From Streptomyces jumonjinensis (GTDB lineage Bacteria > Actinomycetota > Actinomycetes > Streptomycetales > Streptomycetaceae): a DNA stretch of 64,000 nt. The stretch is taken from the NCBI RefSeq assembly GCF_009600885.1, contig NZ_VCLA01000002.1, positions 1-64,000 on the forward strand, read 5' to 3'. The position numbers and the translations under genes are program-made. Positions 25,632 to 33,207 of the stretch are shown one piece after another. The notes below the pieces were generated by a model, which was not told where the DNA came from, did not search any database, and saw only the letters and a list, made by a program, of their open reading frames with translations. Position 1 is the stretch's first letter. The number at the start of each line of letters is the position of its first letter.

Positions 25632-28600
25632 TTGCGTTCGCTTTCGTTCAAGCTGTTGGGGCCGCTCACGGTTGAGGCGGACGGCGAACCCGTCCCACTC
25701 GGCGGGCCTCGGCAGCGTACTGTCCTGGCGACTTTGCTGCTGTCGGCGGGAACGCCCGTGCCCGTGGACGTGCTGATCGAAACGGTGTGGGGCGGTGCGC
25801 CGCCGGTCACCGCCCGCAATCAGATAGCGGTGTGCATCAACTCGCTGCGGCGGATCTTTCGTGACGCGGCTGGTGACGACCGGCTCATCGTGACCGGCCA
25901 CCGGAGTTACGCTCTCGCTCCCGGGCAGCACGGCATCGATGTCCACGTGCTCGACCAGCTGGTCTTCCGTGCCCGGAATCTGGCGGGAGCCGATGAGTGC
26001 GCCGAGGCGGCGGAGTGCTTCCGGCAGGCGCTGGCGCTGTGGAACGGCACGGCACTGGAGGGGGTGTCGGGGGGCGACCTGGATGCCGCGCGGGCCTGGC
26101 TCACGGAACTGTGGCTCGATGTGAGCGAAGAACACGCCGGTCTTCTGCTCCGGTTGGGTCAGCACCGGTCGGTGGTGTCCCAGATGACGACCGTGGTGGA
26201 GAAGTGGCCGTTGCGGGAGCAGGCGCGGTTCCACCTGATGGTGGCCCTGTGCAGATCCGGGCGCAGGGCGAGGGCGCTGGAGGTCTACCGGTCCGGACGC
26301 AGGATCTTCATCGAGGAGATCGGTGCGGAGCCCGGCCCCGCGCTGCAGCAACTGCACCAGAGCATCCTGAGGGACCTGGTCACGGCCGAGCGGCCCGAGA
26401 ACGGCGCCCTGACGGCCGCACCGGCGGCTGCCCCGGCGGCGACCGCGCTCCCCGCCCAGCTCCCGGCATCCGCAGCCGCCTTCACCGGCCGTGCGGCGGA
26501 GGTCGCGGAACTCGACCGGCTGATCGACGCCGCGAAGGGCGATGTGCCCCTGGCCGTCGCGGCGATCTCCGGTACCAGCGGTGTGGGCAAGACGGCGCTG
26601 GCCGTGTACTGGAGCAACCGCGTCGCCGGAAACTATCCCGACGGGCAGCTCTTCGTCGACATGCGCGGTCACGACGGGCACCGGCCTCCGGTCACGCCGA
26701 TGCGGGCGCTGAACCGGTGCCTGCGGGCCCTGGGCGTTCCCAGCGCGGACATCCCCGACGACCTGGACGGGCGCTCCGCGCTGTACCGCAGTGTGCTCGA
26801 CGGGAAACGGGTGCTGGTCCTGCTGGACAACGTCCGGTCGGTGTCGCAGATCCTCCCGCTCATCCCGGGCGAGGGCCTGTGCTGTGTCGTGATCACCGGC
26901 CGGGACTCCTTCGACCGGCTGGCGGGCGACTACGCGACGGTGAAACTCGGCCTCCAGCCGCTGGATCTCGAACACTCCGACCGGATGCTGGCCGCTGTCG
27001 CCGGACGCGCGTACACCGAGGCCCACCCGGACCACACGGCGCGGCTGCTGGAGCTGTGCGGCGGGCTGCCGCTGGCCCTGCGCATCATCGGTTCCTCTCT
27101 GATCGCCAAACCCTACGGCTCCGTACAGCTGGTGGTCAGGAGGCTGGAGGACAGGCGCCGCCGGCTGGATGTGCTCAGCCCTCATGAGGGCGGGGTGCGC
27201 GGCGGGATCTGGAACAGCTACCGGGAACTCCCGGCCGAGGCGGCACGGCTGTTCCGCCTGCTGGGGCTGCTGCCCGTGGAGGACTTCGCCGCCTGGGTGG
27301 GCGCGGCCCTTCTGGACGTCTGCCCGGAGCGCGCCGAGGATCTGCTGGACCGGCTGGTGGAGGCGCAGCTGCTGGAGGTGCGGTCCGGCGCGTCCGGGAT
27401 GCCGCCGCGCTTCGGCCTCCACAGCCTGCTGCGCCTGTTCGCCTGGGAACGCGGCGTGGCCGAGGAGCACCCGGAGGAACAGCAGGCCGCGCTGGAGAGG
27501 GCGTTCAGGGCATGGCTCACCCTGGCCGACCGCGCGCACGAGCAGCTGCGCGGGCCGGGCCATGTCGCCGTGCTCCGCGACTGGGCGGGTCAGGAGCGGC
27601 CCCACTGGTTCACGGCCGAGGAGCCCTGGTCCGATCCGATGGCGTGGTTCGAGTCCGAGCGGCAGGCCACGGCCGAGCTGATCGGTCACTGGCGGGACGC
27701 GAACCATCCGGGGCACCCCTGGGAACTGGTCGTGCGCATGGTGCCGTTGTTCGAAGCGCACAGCTACCTGGACGCATGGCGTGCCGTCGCCGATACCGCA
27801 TTGCAGGTCGCCCGTGCGACCGGGGACACCGAGGGCGTCGCGGCGATGCTGAGCTCCCTCGGCACGCTGGAGATCTATCAGCGCGACTACCCCCGGGCCA
27901 GGTCCCGGCTCCTGGACGCGAAGTCGATGCTCGAGGCCGGGGGAAACGCCCGTACGAGGGCCACCGTGCTGCGCAACCTCGCGCTGTGCGCCCGCTTCTA
28001 CGGTGAACTCGACGAGGCCGGCGTTCTGTGCCGTGAGGCCATCGAATTCTTCGTACGGGCCGACGACCCCGCCGGGCGCTCCCATGCGACCGGGCTGCTC
28101 GCCCAGATCGAACTGGAGCGGGGCGAGAACAGGTTGGGCATCGCGCTGATCAGGGAGGCCATCGCCACCGGCCAGGGCAGCAGCTCGCTGCGCGTCGAGG
28201 CCCAGAACCTCTACCGGCTGGCGGAGACGCTGCTGCGCGAGGGGGAGGCCCACGAGGCCGAGCAGACCGGCCACGAGGTCGTCGCCATCTCCCGGTCCGA
28301 GGCGGACCGCCTGGGGGAGGCCCATGGGTGGCGCGTGTGCGGGGAGGCGCAGTGGCGGCAGCAGCGGACCGAGCGGGCCCTGACGTCGTTGAGTCAGGCC
28401 TTCCAGGCAGCCGCCGAGGTGGGCGACACTTTTCTGCAGGCCCGTATCCACCTCGACCTGGCCTGCGCCACGGCACTGCGGCAGACTCCCGTGGAGGCAC
28501 GTGCGTATGTCGAGTCCGCCCTTTCCCGGCTCCGTGGCCTGTCCAGTCCTCACTGGGAGCAGCGCGCCGAGCGGCTGTACCGGTTCCTGGTCTGGATCAA

Positions 28601-28715
28601 GCCGGGTACCCCTGTTTCGCCGGGCGACCTCGTGCGGCTGATCGACGGCTCGGTCGCGTCCGAAGGGTCGGTCGTGCCCGACAACTCGGCCGCGCCCGAC
28701 GGCCGTACTCCGTAG
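25632..28715 (+). CDS. AfsR-like SARP transcriptional activator
   Basis: 1027 aa. Three parts: an N-terminal winged-helix plus BTAD region (about 1-250; LRSLSFKLLGPLTVEADGEP-type start and RRALEVYRSGRRIFIEEIGAEPGP-type end), an NB-ARC ATPase with P-loop GTSGVGKTAL (Lys320) and LVLLDNV, and a C-terminal TPR-like array (about 680-990). Large SARPs of this kind activate antibiotic clusters in response to ATP and other signals. A TTG start at 25632 follows AGAGGA and gives the family N-terminus. Placed at the left edge of the lipolanthine-like cluster and reading toward it, so cluster activator is a reasonable inference. I found no in-frame TTA codon. Confidence 0.9.
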   Translation: MRSLSFKLLGPLTVEADGEPVPLGGPRQRTVLATLLLSAGTPVPVDVLIETVWGGAPPVTARNQIAVCINSLRRIFRDAAGDDRLIVTGHRSYALAPGQHGIDVHVLDQLVFRARNLAGADECAEAAECFRQALALWNGTALEGVSGGDLDAARAWLTELWLDVSEEHAGLLLRLGQHRSVVSQMTTVVEKWPLREQARFHLMVALCRSGRRARALEVYRSGRRIFIEEIGAEPGPALQQLHQSILRDLVTAERPENGALTAAPAAAPAATALPAQLPASAAAFTGRAAEVAELDRLIDAAKGDVPLAVAAISGTSGVGKTALAVYWSNRVAGNYPDGQLFVDMRGHDGHRPPVTPMRALNRCLRALGVPSADIPDDLDGRSALYRSVLDGKRVLVLLDNVRSVSQILPLIPGEGLCCVVITGRDSFDRLAGDYATVKLGLQPLDLEHSDRMLAAVAGRAYTEAHPDHTARLLELCGGLPLALRIIGSSLIAKPYGSVQLVVRRLEDRRRRLDVLSPHEGGVRGGIWNSYRELPAEAARLFRLLGLLPVEDFAAWVGAALLDVCPERAEDLLDRLVEAQLLEVRSGASGMPPRFGLHSLLRLFAWERGVAEEHPEEQQAALERAFRAWLTLADRAHEQLRGPGHVAVLRDWAGQERPHWFTAEEPWSDPMAWFESERQATAELIGHWRDANHPGHPWELVVRMVPLFEAHSYLDAWRAVADTALQVARATGDTEGVAAMLSSLGTLEIYQRDYPRARSRLLDAKSMLEAGGNARTRATVLRNLALCARFYGELDEAGVLCREAIEFFVRADDPAGRSHATGLLAQIELERGENRLGIALIREAIATGQGSSSLRVEAQNLYRLAETLLREGEAHEAEQTGHEVVAISRSEADRLGEAHGWRVCGEAQWRQQRTERALTSLSQAFQAAAEVGDTFLQARIHLDLACATALRQTPVEARAYVESALSRLRGLSSPHWEQRAERLYRFLVWIKPGTPVSPGDLVRLIDGSVASEGSVVPDNSAAPDGRTP

Positions 28716-28752
28716 CGACGAGGCGGCCACGTGCAGCGACGAGGCGGCCACG
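28714..28752. repeat. 18-bp direct repeat after the SARP gene
   Basis: AGCGACGAGGCGGCCACG occurs twice (28714-28731 and 28735-28752) separated by three bases, starting in the SARP stop codon. Probably a slippage duplication. Confidence 0.6.
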
Positions 28753-28784
28753 CGGCGCCTCGGTCAGCGGACGGCTGGATGATG

Positions 28785-29012
28785 TCAGGTCCAGGGCAGG
28801 TCGTTGAGGACAGGGGGCGGGCCGGTCGGGGTGTCCTTCCCCGAGTGGGCGGTGTACGCGGCGTCCTGCCCCGACTGCCCGGCGAACGGGGCCGCCGCCG
28901 GGTGGAGAGAGACGCCGGACCCGTCCGGGTGCGTGGTCGTGGCCCCCAGGCCCACCGTCAGAGCCGCGCCAGCGGCAATGAACCAGGCGGTCACTCTTAC
29001 AGACATGCGCAC
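28785..29012 (-). CDS. Small secreted protein, unknown
   Basis: About 75 aa. A signal peptide is visible (SVRVTAWFIAAGAALTVGLGA, likely cleaved near residue 25), followed by a hydrophilic tail rich in Gly, Ser, Pro and Asp and without Cys. No family recognised. GTG at 29012 lies five bases from AAGGAGG; ATG at 29006 gives a product two residues shorter and is nearly as good. It is convergent with the SARP gene, divergent from the ParB-like regulator gene, and may have no link to the pathway. Confidence 0.55.
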   Translation of the reverse strand: MRMSVRVTAWFIAAGAALTVGLGATTTHPDGSGVSLHPAAAPFAGQSGQDAAYTAHSGKDTPTGPPPVLNDLPWT

Positions 29013-29216
29013 AGAGCCCTCCTTGTTTTTCTCGCACAACTGCTGCCAAACCTAAGCAGAGCACGGGATTTTCGAGGTTTTGCTTTTATTTTTTATGCGC
29101 CACATGACGGAAAAAGGCGAGAAATAGCCGGTCGTTACGCTGCCCGCAGAAGCTGTCTGGGACGTCTGCCGACGAGACCGCTCGGCCGGTGGACACCACT
29201 GTGACATGGGGGAATC

Positions 29217-30278
29217 ATGGAAGACGACCTGGTCATGCTGGAGCAGCGACTTGAGAAGTGTCCGATAAGGGCCGTTCCTATCGACGTGCTGAAGCTCGTC
29301 GATTCTCCGAGAGTTGTCGGTGAGGATGACGGTCACATCCGGGCGCTCGCCGAATCGGAGGAGGACTTCCCCCCGATAGTCGTGGACGCCGGCACGATGA
29401 GGGTGATAGACGGGGCCCACCGAGTGCGGGCCGCCGCCCTGCGCGGACGGTCGGAGATCCGCGCCCGCCTCTACACGGCGGTCGGGGACGAAGCGTTCGT
29501 CCTGGCCGTTCTGCTGAACTCCCGCCACGGACTCCCGCTCACGACAGCCGACCGCCGGGCCGCGGCGGCGCGGATCATGGTCGGCTGCCCGCAGTGGTCC
29601 GACCGGAGGATCGCCCGCCTCGCCGGCCTGTCCCCCACCACGGTCGCGGGCCTGCGCAACCGTTCGACCGTCCGGAATGAACAGTCGAACACCCGGGTGG
29701 GAGCGGATGGCCGCACCCGGCCGGTCAGCGGTGCCGCAGGTCGGCTCCAGGCGAGAGAACTCCTGCTCGGCAAGCCCGAGATGTCTCTACGGGAGCTCGC
29801 GAGGGCGGCCGGCATCTCCGCGTCGACAGCGGCCGATGTACGAGCTCGCCTCAAGGCCGGCGACGATCCGCTGCCGCCGCGTCTGCGCGGGACCGCGCCC
29901 GCTCCCCGGCGGATCCGCGGCGACGCCGGCGCCCCCGTGACCGCGCTGCCACACCCCGCGCCATCGCACCCCGCGCCGCCACACCTCGCGTCGCCGCACC
30001 CCGCGCCGTCCGAGAGGGCGCTGCTTCTGCAGCGACTGCGCAACGACCCGTCGCTCCGGTTCAACGAGAGCGGACGGAGCCTGCTGCGCTGGCTCAGCCA
30101 GCACCCCGCCCACTCCGCCGAGCTGGCGGGGATCGCCGAGAACGTGCCCGCGCACTGCGCCTCGACGGCGGCGGCGCTGATCCGGGCGAACCTTGAGGTG
30201 TGGGCCGCGTACGCGGAGGAACTCCAGCGGCGGGCGGATTCGGTGACCGGCTCGTCCGATGCGCTGTGCATGCGTTGA
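29217..30278 (+). CDS. StrR-like regulator with ParB/Srx-fold domain
   Basis: 353 aa. Residues about 14-100 match the ParB N-terminal fold as seen in StrR-type activators: PIDVLKLVDSPRVVGEDDGHIRALAESEEDFPPIVVD, then RVIDGAHRVRAAALRGRSEI. A helix-turn-helix follows (WSDRRIARLAGLSPTTVAGLR, about 125-145) and a second lies near 192-214 (SLRELARAAGISASTAADVR). The C-terminal part has a His/Pro-rich linker from repeats of CACCCCGCGCC. StrR and relatives activate aminoglycoside and glycopeptide clusters. A StrR-type box lies inside the gene itself (29662-29690). Likely pathway-specific activator for the genes downstream. Confidence 0.82.
   Translation: MEDDLVMLEQRLEKCPIRAVPIDVLKLVDSPRVVGEDDGHIRALAESEEDFPPIVVDAGTMRVIDGAHRVRAAALRGRSEIRARLYTAVGDEAFVLAVLLNSRHGLPLTTADRRAAAARIMVGCPQWSDRRIARLAGLSPTTVAGLRNRSTVRNEQSNTRVGADGRTRPVSGAAGRLQARELLLGKPEMSLRELARAAGISASTAADVRARLKAGDDPLPPRLRGTAPAPRRIRGDAGAPVTALPHPAPSHPAPPHLASPHPAPSERALLLQRLRNDPSLRFNESGRSLLRWLSQHPAHSAELAGIAENVPAHCASTAAALIRANLEVWAAYAEELQRRADSVTGSSDALCMR
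29662..29690. promoter_or_regulatory. StrR-type binding site inside the regulator gene
   Basis: GTTCGACCG, 11 bases, CAGTCGAAC. Arms are complementary except one position. As I recall it, the StrR consensus is GTTCGActG-N11-CAGTcGAAC, which this matches in arm sequence and exact spacing. Being within the coding sequence of a StrR-like protein suggests autoregulation or control of the downstream genes. Confidence 0.65.
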
Positions 30279-30378
30279 GTTCGACGCACATTGACCGCCC
30301 GTCGGAACTGCCATACGTTCATAACGAATTCGAGAGCAGCGCCGGTGACGGCGCAAGAGATAACTGTCGGGGGGCGAA

Positions 30379-30999
30379 GTGAGTCATCAACAAGAAGTGA
30401 ACGTCGAGTTCATTCCGGTGCTCGCTGAAAGGGATGAGAAGCTTCTTGACGAAGCGCTCTCCCAGCTGTTCTCCTACGTTTCGACGGATGGGCCGGTCTG
30501 GCGGACTGCCGCACAGCGCCAGCGCATCGTGAGGGACGAGCGGAAGTCTCATCTGGTGGTCCGAAGTTCCGGCCGTACGGTGGGCGCAATCAGTTGGTGG
30601 GCAGGTCAGACGCCCGGATTCTTCCAGCTGAGCGTTTCCTCCAGTGACGACCGTGCATGGACGATTCAACTGGTGGATGCTTCCCTGCGGGAGGCGGTTT
30701 CCCTGCTGACCCGCTCGTCCGAGGTGAAACGTGTTGAACTGCTCGTTCCCACCTACAGCGACGTGCTCATCGAATATCTGACGGAGCGCGATTGCTTCGA
30801 GGTCGAAGGGGTTCTCCGGAATCGCTTCTTCATCGATGGTGAATACTGGCCGGCAGTGATCTGCTGTGCGAATATCGAGGCATTCATCGATCGGGACCGA
30901 CGGCAGCCGGGTGACCGTCAGGAACTGCTCGCCGCACTGCGGAAAAAGACGCTGGAGGATCTGACAGCCGCGCACGACGGCACGTCGTGGAGCGCGTGA
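30379..30999 (+). CDS. GNAT-fold protein, candidate acyltransferase 1
   Basis: 206 aa from a GTG start. The fold order resembles GNAT: RTVGAISWWAG (beta-strand pair near 68-78), FFQLSVSSSDDRAWTIQLVDASLREAV, and a C-terminal ECFEVEG-like strand (DCFEVEGVLRNRFF). The acetyl-CoA pyrophosphate loop, normally Q/R-x-x-G-x-G/A, is not recognisable here. Goadvionin biosynthesis uses a GNAT-family enzyme to join a polyketide-ACP to a RiPP, so a GNAT that does not bind CoA could do this here. Lies just upstream of the precursor gene. Assignment to that step is inference; the protein at 32578 competes. Confidence 0.6.
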   Translation: MSHQQEVNVEFIPVLAERDEKLLDEALSQLFSYVSTDGPVWRTAAQRQRIVRDERKSHLVVRSSGRTVGAISWWAGQTPGFFQLSVSSSDDRAWTIQLVDASLREAVSLLTRSSEVKRVELLVPTYSDVLIEYLTERDCFEVEGVLRNRFFIDGEYWPAVICCANIEAFIDRDRRQPGDRQELLAALRKKTLEDLTAAHDGTSWSA

Positions 31000-31027
31000 A
31001 CACAGACGTGGAGCGCGTGAACACAGA
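30986..31027. repeat. 21-bp tandem duplication over the GNAT stop codon
   Basis: CGTGGAGCGCGTGAACACAGA occurs twice without a gap (30986-31006, 31007-31027). The first copy contains the stop codon of the GNAT gene, so the second is untranslated. Confidence 0.75.
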
Positions 31028-31048
31028 TCCTCGCGTCACCCCATGAGC

Positions 31049-31068
31049 CACCGCCGGTAACGGCGGTG
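31049..31068. promoter_or_regulatory. Hairpin upstream of the precursor gene
   Basis: CACCGCCG-gtaa-CGGCGGTG, perfect 8-bp arms, 40 bp before the precursor start. Could end the GNAT transcript, protect the precursor mRNA 5' end or be an operator; not distinguishable from sequence. Confidence 0.5.
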
Positions 31069-31108
31069 TTCCCAACCGCTTCTACCTTTCCGAGAGGAGG
31101 AAAACACC

Positions 31109-31201
31109 ATGGACCTCACCAACGTGATCGACCTTCAGGGCACCGAGATCATCGCCGACGGCGTTGAGCTGCCCGTCAGCACCAACAGCGACGGTTGCTG
31201 A
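31109..31201 (+). CDS. Class III lanthipeptide precursor (lipolanthine-like)
   Basis: 30-residue ORF with a strong ribosome binding site (GAGAGGAGG, eight bases before the ATG). Residues 6-10, VIDLQ, fit the class III leader motif recognised by LanKC (ILELQ in labyrinthopeptin). The C-terminus is Ser24-Thr-Asn-Ser27-Asp-Gly-Cys30, the Ser-x-x-Ser-x-x-Cys pattern that yields labionin, or avionin when the C-terminal Cys is oxidatively decarboxylated. A LanKC (46194) and LanD-like enzyme (45541) are in the cluster. The core is probably the last 8-10 residues, with Pro22 or Val23 near the cleavage point (inference). An acyl group would be attached to the core N-terminus. Too short for most gene finders. 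Confidence 0.88.
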   Translation: MDLTNVIDLQGTEIIADGVELPVSTNSDGC

Positions 31202-31215
31202 TTTGGTAGTGCGTG

Positions 31216-31250
31216 CCGGCTGCCCGAAGTGATTTCACTCGGGCAGCCGG
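31216..31250 (+). terminator. Attenuator-like hairpin after the precursor gene
   Basis: CCGGCTGCCCG and CGGGCAGCCGG form an 11-bp stem; the inner AGTG/CACT extends it with one bulged base. It lies 15 bp after the precursor stop and before the next gene on the same strand, the usual place for a partial terminator that keeps precursor mRNA more abundant than that of the enzymes. Confidence 0.75.
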
Positions 31251-31306
31251 CCCGCCGGCCTCCCCGACCCATTCCATTCGGTCAACCAACGTCGAGAGGG
31301 ACCACT

Positions 31307-32326
31307 GTGCCCACATGGGAACTCGCCCCGATCAGCCTGCAGAGTGTGGGACTGGCCCTGCCCGGCAGGGTGGTTTCGAATGCGGAGCTGTGCGAGACGC
31401 TGGACACCACTCCGGAGTGGATCGAGGAGAAGACGGGAATCCGCGAGCGCCGCTTCCTCGCCGATGACGAGACCGTCACCGATCTGGCGGTCGAGGCCGC
31501 GGAGAAGGCCATGCGCCTCGCGGGACTCGAAGCGCGCGACATCGACGTGCTCATCGTCACCACCAGCTCGCCCGAATGGATCGTGCCGTCCATGGGAGTC
31601 GTCGTCGCGGAGCGGCTCGGCATCGGGACGCCCCGCATCCTGGATCTGGCCCAGCACGCCTGCGCCTCGATCGTCTACGCCCTTCACACCGCTTCCTGCC
31701 TGCTCCAGGAGCCCGGTCTGCGGAACGCTCTCGTGGTGTGCGCCGAGGGCGCCTCCCGGCTCCCCGACCCGCTCGACCGCACCGTGCGCATCTTCTTCGG
31801 CGACGCGGCGGGAGCCACGGTCCTGACCAGGACGGAAGGCCCGGGCGGTCTTCTCTCCTACGACCTGGGCAACGCCTATTCGCCGGCCGTCGCGCTGGCG
31901 GGCCCGAGCCTGCTGAACCACGCGCGCAACACGCCGGGCCACGAGGCGGTCGACCCCTATCTCCAGATGGACGGCCGCGTGGTGTGGCAGGAGGCCACCA
32001 CCCGCCTGCCCAAGTCCGTCAGCGAGACGCTGGCCGCGGCCGGTGTGGACGCGGCCGAGGTCAACGGGTTCGCCCTCCACCAGGCCAACGTCCGGCTCCT
32101 GCGCTATATCGCCCGCACCATGGGCGTCGCCCCCGAGAAGGTGCCCATCACCGCCGACGTCCTCGGCAACACCGGTGCGGCATCGGCGATGACCGCGCTC
32201 TGGCGCCTCGCGGCCGACGGACGGGCCAAGGCCGGCGACCTGATCGTCCTCAGCGCCATCGGGGCCGGGTTCCTGTGGGGCTCGATGTGTTTTCAACTGC
32301 CGAACGACATCAAGACGGAGGAGTGA
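31307..32326 (+). CDS. 3-oxoacyl-ACP synthase III (KAS III) family enzyme 1
   Basis: 339 aa thiolase-fold condensing enzyme. Triad residues are all present: Cys119 (QHACASIVYAL), His258 (ALHQANVRLL) and Asn288 (LGNTGAASAM), so it can in principle condense an acyl starter with malonyl-ACP. The sequence around Cys119 deviates from the FabH form (ACAGF), suggesting an unusual acyl donor. GTG at 31307 chosen: GAGAGGG lies just upstream, and the longer frame would start inside the attenuator hairpin. The ACP gene follows after three bases. Probably acts in making or extending the lipid tail. Confidence 0.88.
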   Translation: MPTWELAPISLQSVGLALPGRVVSNAELCETLDTTPEWIEEKTGIRERRFLADDETVTDLAVEAAEKAMRLAGLEARDIDVLIVTTSSPEWIVPSMGVVVAERLGIGTPRILDLAQHACASIVYALHTASCLLQEPGLRNALVVCAEGASRLPDPLDRTVRIFFGDAAGATVLTRTEGPGGLLSYDLGNAYSPAVALAGPSLLNHARNTPGHEAVDPYLQMDGRVVWQEATTRLPKSVSETLAAAGVDAAEVNGFALHQANVRLLRYIARTMGVAPEKVPITADVLGNTGAASAMTALWRLAADGRAKAGDLIVLSAIGAGFLWGSMCFQLPNDIKTEE

Positions 32327-32329
32327 CCC

Positions 32330-32563
32330 GTGGACGAGCTGCGCAAAGTGTTCATGGATCTTTTCGGGGACCGGCTCGACGGCGAGGTTCCCGACGACGA
32401 CGCCCTCGTCTTCGGCTCGGGCAACAAGTACGGCCTGGAATCCATGGACACCATGCGATTCGCCTCGGCTCTCCTACAGCCCTTCGGTGACAAGGTCTAC
32501 GACCTCAAGGTCGAGAACTTCACCACGCTGCGGAGCATCCATGACCAGCTCCAGAACGGATAG
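32330..32563 (+). CDS. Acyl carrier protein 1
   Basis: 77 aa. Phosphopantetheine site is Ser38 in YGLESMDTM, where the usual DSL is replaced by ESM. GTG start with GGAGGAG seven bases upstream. Placed directly after KAS III, as a dedicated carrier for the acyl chain. The variant motif may restrict which phosphopantetheinyl transferase or partner recognises it. Confidence 0.82.
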   Translation: MDELRKVFMDLFGDRLDGEVPDDDALVFGSGNKYGLESMDTMRFASALLQPFGDKVYDLKVENFTTLRSIHDQLQNG

Positions 32564-32577
32564 ATGGCGACCATCCG

Positions 32578-33207
32578 GTGAAAGGTCTGCTCTGCCGCAT
32601 CCTGCCCGTCTCGGAAGAATCGCTCGGCACCGTGGCGAAATGGCTCAGCGCAACGGAATGCGAGACTCTGCTGCGCGGGACGTCGAGCCGACTGGTCCGT
32701 GAATCCCAGTACGCCTCCATGGAGAACGAGCACAATCGTGCGGCCCTGATCGCGGACTCCCACGGCAATGTCGTAGGGCTGGCGCACTTCTGGCGCCTGG
32801 GCGAAGGGGTCTATGAGATCGGGGGCGCCGTCGGTGACGCGAAACTGTGGCGCACCGGCATCGGCCTGGAGGCGGCGATGCTCCTCTTCGACTATCTCTT
32901 CGAGGTGCTGAACTGCCAGCGGGTCCAGGTCACGACGGGAGTCCACAACGAGGCCACGGTCAAACTGGGGCTGGCCGACGACATGTCGTTCGAAGCGGTG
33001 TGCAGGGATTATCTGCAGACGCCGGAGGGCACCGTCCCGGTGCTGATGTCGTCGCTCACCCGGGCGGAGTTCTACCAGCCCTATCCCCATTACCAACCCC
33101 GTGTGGGGCGGCGCATCGACAGGGAACGTCTGTCGGCGCTCAACCGGAATCTGGCACAACGTATCGACATGCGCGCGATCGCGGGCAGGCTGGGCGGAGA
33201 GCAGTGA
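32578..33207 (+). CDS. GNAT-family acyltransferase 2
   Basis: 209 aa. Clear GNAT signature: IADSHGNVVGLAHFW, then WRTGIGLEAAMLL, which matches the R/Q-x-x-G-x-G/A acyl-CoA (or pantetheine) binding loop, and VHNEATVKLGL as the following helix. Its central C-terminal strand region DMSFEAVCRDYLQT is typical of the subgroup that acetylates amines. Candidate for N-acylation of the lanthipeptide, as known for GdvG in goadvionin biosynthesis, or for a CoA-dependent tailoring step. The GTG start is without a good Shine-Dalgarno; translation is probably coupled to the ACP gene 14 bp away. Stop overlaps the next ATG (ATGA-type). Confidence 0.78.
   Translation: MKGLLCRILPVSEESLGTVAKWLSATECETLLRGTSSRLVRESQYASMENEHNRAALIADSHGNVVGLAHFWRLGEGVYEIGGAVGDAKLWRTGIGLEAAMLLFDYLFEVLNCQRVQVTTGVHNEATVKLGLADDMSFEAVCRDYLQTPEGTVPVLMSSLTRAEFYQPYPHYQPRVGRRIDRERLSALNRNLAQRIDMRAIAGRLGGEQ

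Noticed and set aside
30279..30310. Second StrR-like box before the GNAT gene (GTTCGACGC ... GTCGGAAC)
   Set aside because: Arms pair poorly and the spacer does not fit 11 bases; at best a half-site.
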